17,644 nucleotides of DNA, taken from NCBI GenBank assembly GCA_038254195.1, contig JBBSGJ010000029.1, forward strand, positions 1 through 17,644, written 5' to 3'. The DNA comes from JBBQAA01 sp038254195. GTDB taxonomy: Bacteria; Actinomycetota; Thermoleophilia; Solirubrobacterales; Solirubrobacteraceae. The notes under the pieces were generated by a model. The model was given only the letters and a program-made list of their open reading frames with translations. It was not told the origin of the DNA and made no database searches. Positions 15,694 to 17,644 of this stretch are shown here, in pieces. Both the position numbers and the translations under genes were made by a program. Each line of letters opens with the position of its first letter. The first letter of the stretch is position 1.

Positions 15694-16403
15694 CACGCGA
15701 GCTCCAGCGCCGGCGCCAGCGCGGACCGGAGGGAGGCGGGGGCGGCGAGGCCGGTCAGGGCGAGACGGGCGGTGATCGCCGACAGCGGGGACCCGGTGCG
15801 GAGGACCGGCGGGCCGAGGGCGGCGAGGCTGTCTTCGGCGACCTCCGCCAGGACCGGATCGGAGTCGCGCGGAAGGGCGAGGACGATCGCGTCCTGGGTG
15901 GCGAGCAGGGCGTCGGCCTCGGCTGTCCGGGGGCCGGCGACGAGGAGGACCGCGGGGCCGTCGACCGCTGCCGCGGCGCGGCCGAAGTCGCGCGGACGCG
16001 CGGGCGGGTCGAGGGACAGGAGGACGAGACGGCCCGAGGCCGTGGCCGGCAGCTCGCGGGCCGCGAGCGCCGCGGCGGCCCGGTTCGCCGCGCGCCGGCC
16101 CGGGGCGCGGGAGGCGGGCGGTACGCGGAGCCCGGCGACGAGGGCGCAGGCCGCGCCGGCGTCCCGGGCGAGCGCGAGCGCGAGCCCGGCGGCCACCGGG
16201 GCCGCGGACCCCGCAGGGCCGACCACGGCGAGGGGCGCGGCAGAGGCCAGCAGCCGGCGCGACGCGGCCCGCTCGGAGGCGCGAGGACGAACGGACGATC
16301 CCCCCAGCCGCCGCGCGAGGGAACGCTGGGAGGCGCGGGGACGAGCCGCCGACGCGGACGGGGCGAGGAAGACCGACCGCAGACGGGCGACGAGGTCGCT
16401 CAT
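15690..16403 (-). CDS. CpaE/TadZ-like protein with a degenerate nucleotide-binding site (putative)
   Basis: A 237-residue Ala/Arg-rich protein. After a basic N-terminus (1-50), PLAVVGPAGSAAPVAAGLAL occupies the place where MinD/ParA/CpaE proteins have beta strand 1 and the deviant Walker A loop (GGxGxGKT/S), but no Lys is present. Later strands (ACALVAGLRV, GRLVLLSLD, PAVLLVAGPR, DAIVLALPRD) alternate with helices as in that fold. The assignment to TadZ/CpaE rests on this pattern and on its place between TadE-like and TadG-like genes; no family is certain. If right, it would be a non-hydrolysing polar localisation factor for a Tad apparatus. The ATG at 16403 overlaps the upstream stop (ATGA), and its own stop overlaps the fusion gene. 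Confidence 0.65.
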   Translation of the reverse strand: MSDLVARLRSVFLAPSASAARPRASQRSLARRLGGSSVRPRASERAASRRLLASAAPLAVVGPAGSAAPVAAGLALALARDAGAACALVAGLRVPPASRAPGRRAANRAAAALAARELPATASGRLVLLSLDPPARPRDFGRAAAAVDGPAVLLVAGPRTAEADALLATQDAIVLALPRDSDPVLAEVAEDSLAALGPPVLRTGSPLSAITARLALTGLAAPASLRSALAPALELAW

Positions 16404-16780
16404 TGCTTTCCCTCCCCCGCGTCCGCCCGCGCCTCGGCCTCCAGCAGATCGGCCAACCCGCGGGAGGGCGCCGGCGGCGCAAGATGGATCAGCACGCGGG
16501 AGCCGGCGATCTCGACCCGCATCCGGTCGCCGGCCCAGCCCGGGACCGCGCGACGGGCAGCATCGCGCGGGTCCCCGCCCTGCACGAGGGCGACGGCGGC
16601 GGCTTCGGCGGCGTGTCCCGCGAGCTCGTGCGCCGCGCCCGCGGCGAGGAACTCGAACGCGGCGGCGCCCCCGAGCAGCAGGAGCGGCATGATCGCCACG
16701 ACCTCGACGGTCGCCTGGCCGGAGGAGGAGCGAAGGTGCCGCGCCCGAGACCCGCGCGACGACGAGGCGCGCGACCGCAT
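16400..16780 (-). CDS. TadE-like pseudopilin (second of two)
   Basis: A 126-residue protein. After a basic N-terminus comes GQATVEVVAIMPLLLLGG (about 21-38), the TadE signature with the conserved Glu (Glu26) just inside the hydrophobic helix. Then AGHAAEAAAVALVQGGDP and ARRAVPGWAGDRMRVEI, a pattern shared with its upstream neighbour. TadE-like proteins are minor pseudopilins of Tad/Flp pilus systems with a type IV pilin-like helix. The ATG at 16780 lies 2 bases after the preceding stop; a longer reading upstream would lie inside the first TadE gene. Its stop overlaps the next ATG (ATGA). It is one of four tightly packed genes. Confidence 0.87.
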   Translation of the reverse strand: MRSRASSSRGSRARHLRSSSGQATVEVVAIMPLLLLGGAAAFEFLAAGAAHELAGHAAEAAAVALVQGGDPRDAARRAVPGWAGDRMRVEIAGSRVLIHLAPPAPSRGLADLLEAEARADAGEGKQ

Positions 16781-16782
16781 CG

Positions 16783-17127
16783 TCAGCCCCCCTGCGGCGC
16801 GAACCGCGCCCGCTCGGTCACGGTGAGGAGCTGCCCGCCGCCCGCGACGAGCGGAACCCGGACGCGGATCTCCGCGCCGCCCTCCTTGTCGGCGACCACG
16901 CGCAGCCCGTCCTCGAAGCGCCCGGGCAGGACCCGCCGCGCCGCCGCCTCGGGGTCGCCGCCCACGGCCTCCGCCCGCGCCGCGGCCCGCGCGGCGGCGC
17001 CGGCGGCCCACGTGGCCTCGCCCCACACCGCGACCTGCCACAGCGCGAGGGCCAGCACCCCCAGCAGTGGCAAGAGGGCGCAGAGCTCGACGGCCGCCTG
17101 ACCGTCCTCGCGTTGGCCGGGAACCAT
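16783..17127 (-). CDS. TadE-like pseudopilin (first of two)
   Basis: A 114-residue protein starting MVPGQREDGQAAVELCALLP, the TadE pattern of a short hydrophilic leader, GQAxVE, and a hydrophobic helix (about 12-34). AAARAAARAEAVGGDPEAAA and a beta-rich end (RVVADKEGGAEIRVRVPLV) follow. It shares the GGDPxxAARRxxPG motif with the second TadE-like protein, so the two probably arose by duplication. The ATG at 17127 has a GGAGGG site 7 bases upstream, the best in this cluster, and marks it as the first gene of the Tad-like unit. The Tad motor ATPase and TadB/TadC platform genes are not in the window. Confidence 0.88.
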   Translation of the reverse strand: MVPGQREDGQAAVELCALLPLLGVLALALWQVAVWGEATWAAGAAARAAARAEAVGGDPEAAARRVLPGRFEDGLRVVADKEGGAEIRVRVPLVAGGGQLLTVTERARFAPQGG

Positions 17128-17134
17128 GTCCGCA

Positions 17135-17140
17135 CCCTCC
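17135..17140 (-). promoter_or_regulatory. Ribosome binding site of the first TadE-like gene
   Basis: GGAGGG, 7 bases before the ATG at 17127. It supports that start. The 58-base gap upstream (17128-17185) is the only place for a promoter of the Tad-like unit; no clear -10/-35 pair is visible there. Confidence 0.75.
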
Positions 17141-17185
17141 CAGCGACGGGCGCGCGGCTCTACGCGTGGATGTGCCGACTCTGCG

Positions 17186-17542
17186 TCAGTACTCGCGTAT
17201 GGCGCGCACGACCGTCACCAGGCCGAAGACCGCCGCGGCGATGAGCGCAAACCAGGCGAGCACCCCCGCCGAGGTCTCCCAGAGCTTGTGCGCCCCCACG
17301 ATCGCCAGCGTGGTCAGCGCGGCCGTCCCGTAGAGGGTCCCCCGCACCCCGTCGCCGAGCGAGAACAGCGCGACCCGATGCTCGCGGTAGAGCCGGTAGG
17401 CGAGAAACGCCAGGCCGGCGAGGAAGATCACCGAGATGAGCTGGAGGATCACCGACGCGGTCGTCCCGCCGCCGGGCAGGAACGCCAGCGCCGCCGCGAG
17501 CCCCAGCACGATCGCCAGGTTGCGGAGCCCCGCCGACCTCAC
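17186..17542 (-). CDS. Small four-helix integral membrane protein of unknown function
   Basis: A 118-residue protein when started at the GTG at 17542, which overlaps the stop of the preceding gene (GTGA); a longer reading upstream is Arg-rich and lies inside that gene. Four hydrophobic segments are visible: NLAIVLGLAAALAFLPGG, ASVILQLISVIFLAGLAFLA, TLYGTAALTTLAIVGAH and LAWFALIAAAVFGLVTVV, separated by short loops, with YRLYREHRVALFSLGDGVRG between helices 2 and 3. I do not recognise the family. The C-terminus (RAIREY) is probably cytoplasmic. It is 58 bases from the Tad-like unit on the same strand, and could be a separate transcription unit. Confidence 0.8.
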   Translation of the reverse strand: MRSAGLRNLAIVLGLAAALAFLPGGGTTASVILQLISVIFLAGLAFLAYRLYREHRVALFSLGDGVRGTLYGTAALTTLAIVGAHKLWETSAGVLAWFALIAAAVFGLVTVVRAIREY

Positions 17543-17644
17543 GGCAGCGCGACGGGCTCGTCGTCGGCGGCCCAGCGCTCGGCCGGCTCGGCCGGGTCGC
17601 CCACCGCCACGCCGTCCCACTCCACCGTCGCCACGGCGTCCGCC
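17539..17644 (-). CDS. C-terminal end of an unidentified gene, cut by window edge
   Basis: The minus strand reads ATVEWDGVAVGDPAEPAERW and then AADDEPVALP to a TGA at 17541-17539, coupled by GTGA overlap to the following membrane protein gene. Only about 34 residues are visible, acidic with no motif, so no function can be assigned. Its reality is supported by the stop-start overlap and the balanced codon use. Confidence 0.5.
   Translation of the reverse strand, partial: ADAVATVEWDGVAVGDPAEPAERWAADDEPVALP

Overview
The window looks like chromosomal DNA from a very GC-rich actinobacterium. The uvrC-rapZ-gap-pgk-tpiA linkage, the proline/alanine-rich kinase and the tight GTGA/TTGA gene overlaps fit the Actinobacteria, perhaps class Thermoleophilia (Solirubrobacterales-like). 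That placement is an inference; there is no rRNA or tRNA gene to confirm it. No gap between genes exceeds 300 bases.

Positions 1-3112 hold a truncated minus-strand M48 (Ste24-like) protease. It diverges from a plus-strand run: a metallophosphoesterase, a lipoprotein with a Thr/Pro-rich tail, and a transmembrane PknB-type Ser/Thr kinase whose ATG overlaps the lipoprotein stop. Positions 3153-12209 hold eight minus-strand genes that probably form one long transcription unit, read uvrC, rapZ, gap, pgk, tpiA, gpmI, marR-type regulator, tgt. It joins lower glycolysis to excision repair, a RapZ-type RNA-binding/P-loop protein and tRNA guanine transglycosylase. Most junctions are 4-base overlaps (ATGA, GTGA, TTGA).

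Positions 12239-14340 are a small accessory or decay zone between uvrC and the next conserved block. It holds the first 48 codons of an L-threonine aldolase, an apparently intact VapBC-type toxin-antitoxin pair with an 8-bp inverted repeat touching the antitoxin start, a YdeI/OmdA-family gene with an internal deletion and frameshift, a mini-ORF that looks like the two ends of a DNA methyltransferase joined in frame, and a two-gene unit of a small charged protein plus a MNT/AbiEii-like nucleotidyltransferase. Three separate truncated or internally deleted genes within about 1.5 kb is the main sign of genome erosion here.

Positions 14377-17127 are a minus-strand cluster of Tad/Flp-pilus character: two TadE-like pseudopilins, a CpaE/TadZ-like protein that appears to lack its Walker A motif, and a striking 438-residue fusion of a TadG-like N-terminal membrane segment, a VanY-type D,D-peptidase domain and an SLT lytic transglycosylase domain. 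This fusion suggests a pseudopilin-tethered cell-wall remodelling enzyme and is the most interesting protein in the window. Upstream (17186-17644) are a four-helix membrane protein and the C-terminal end of an unidentified gene.
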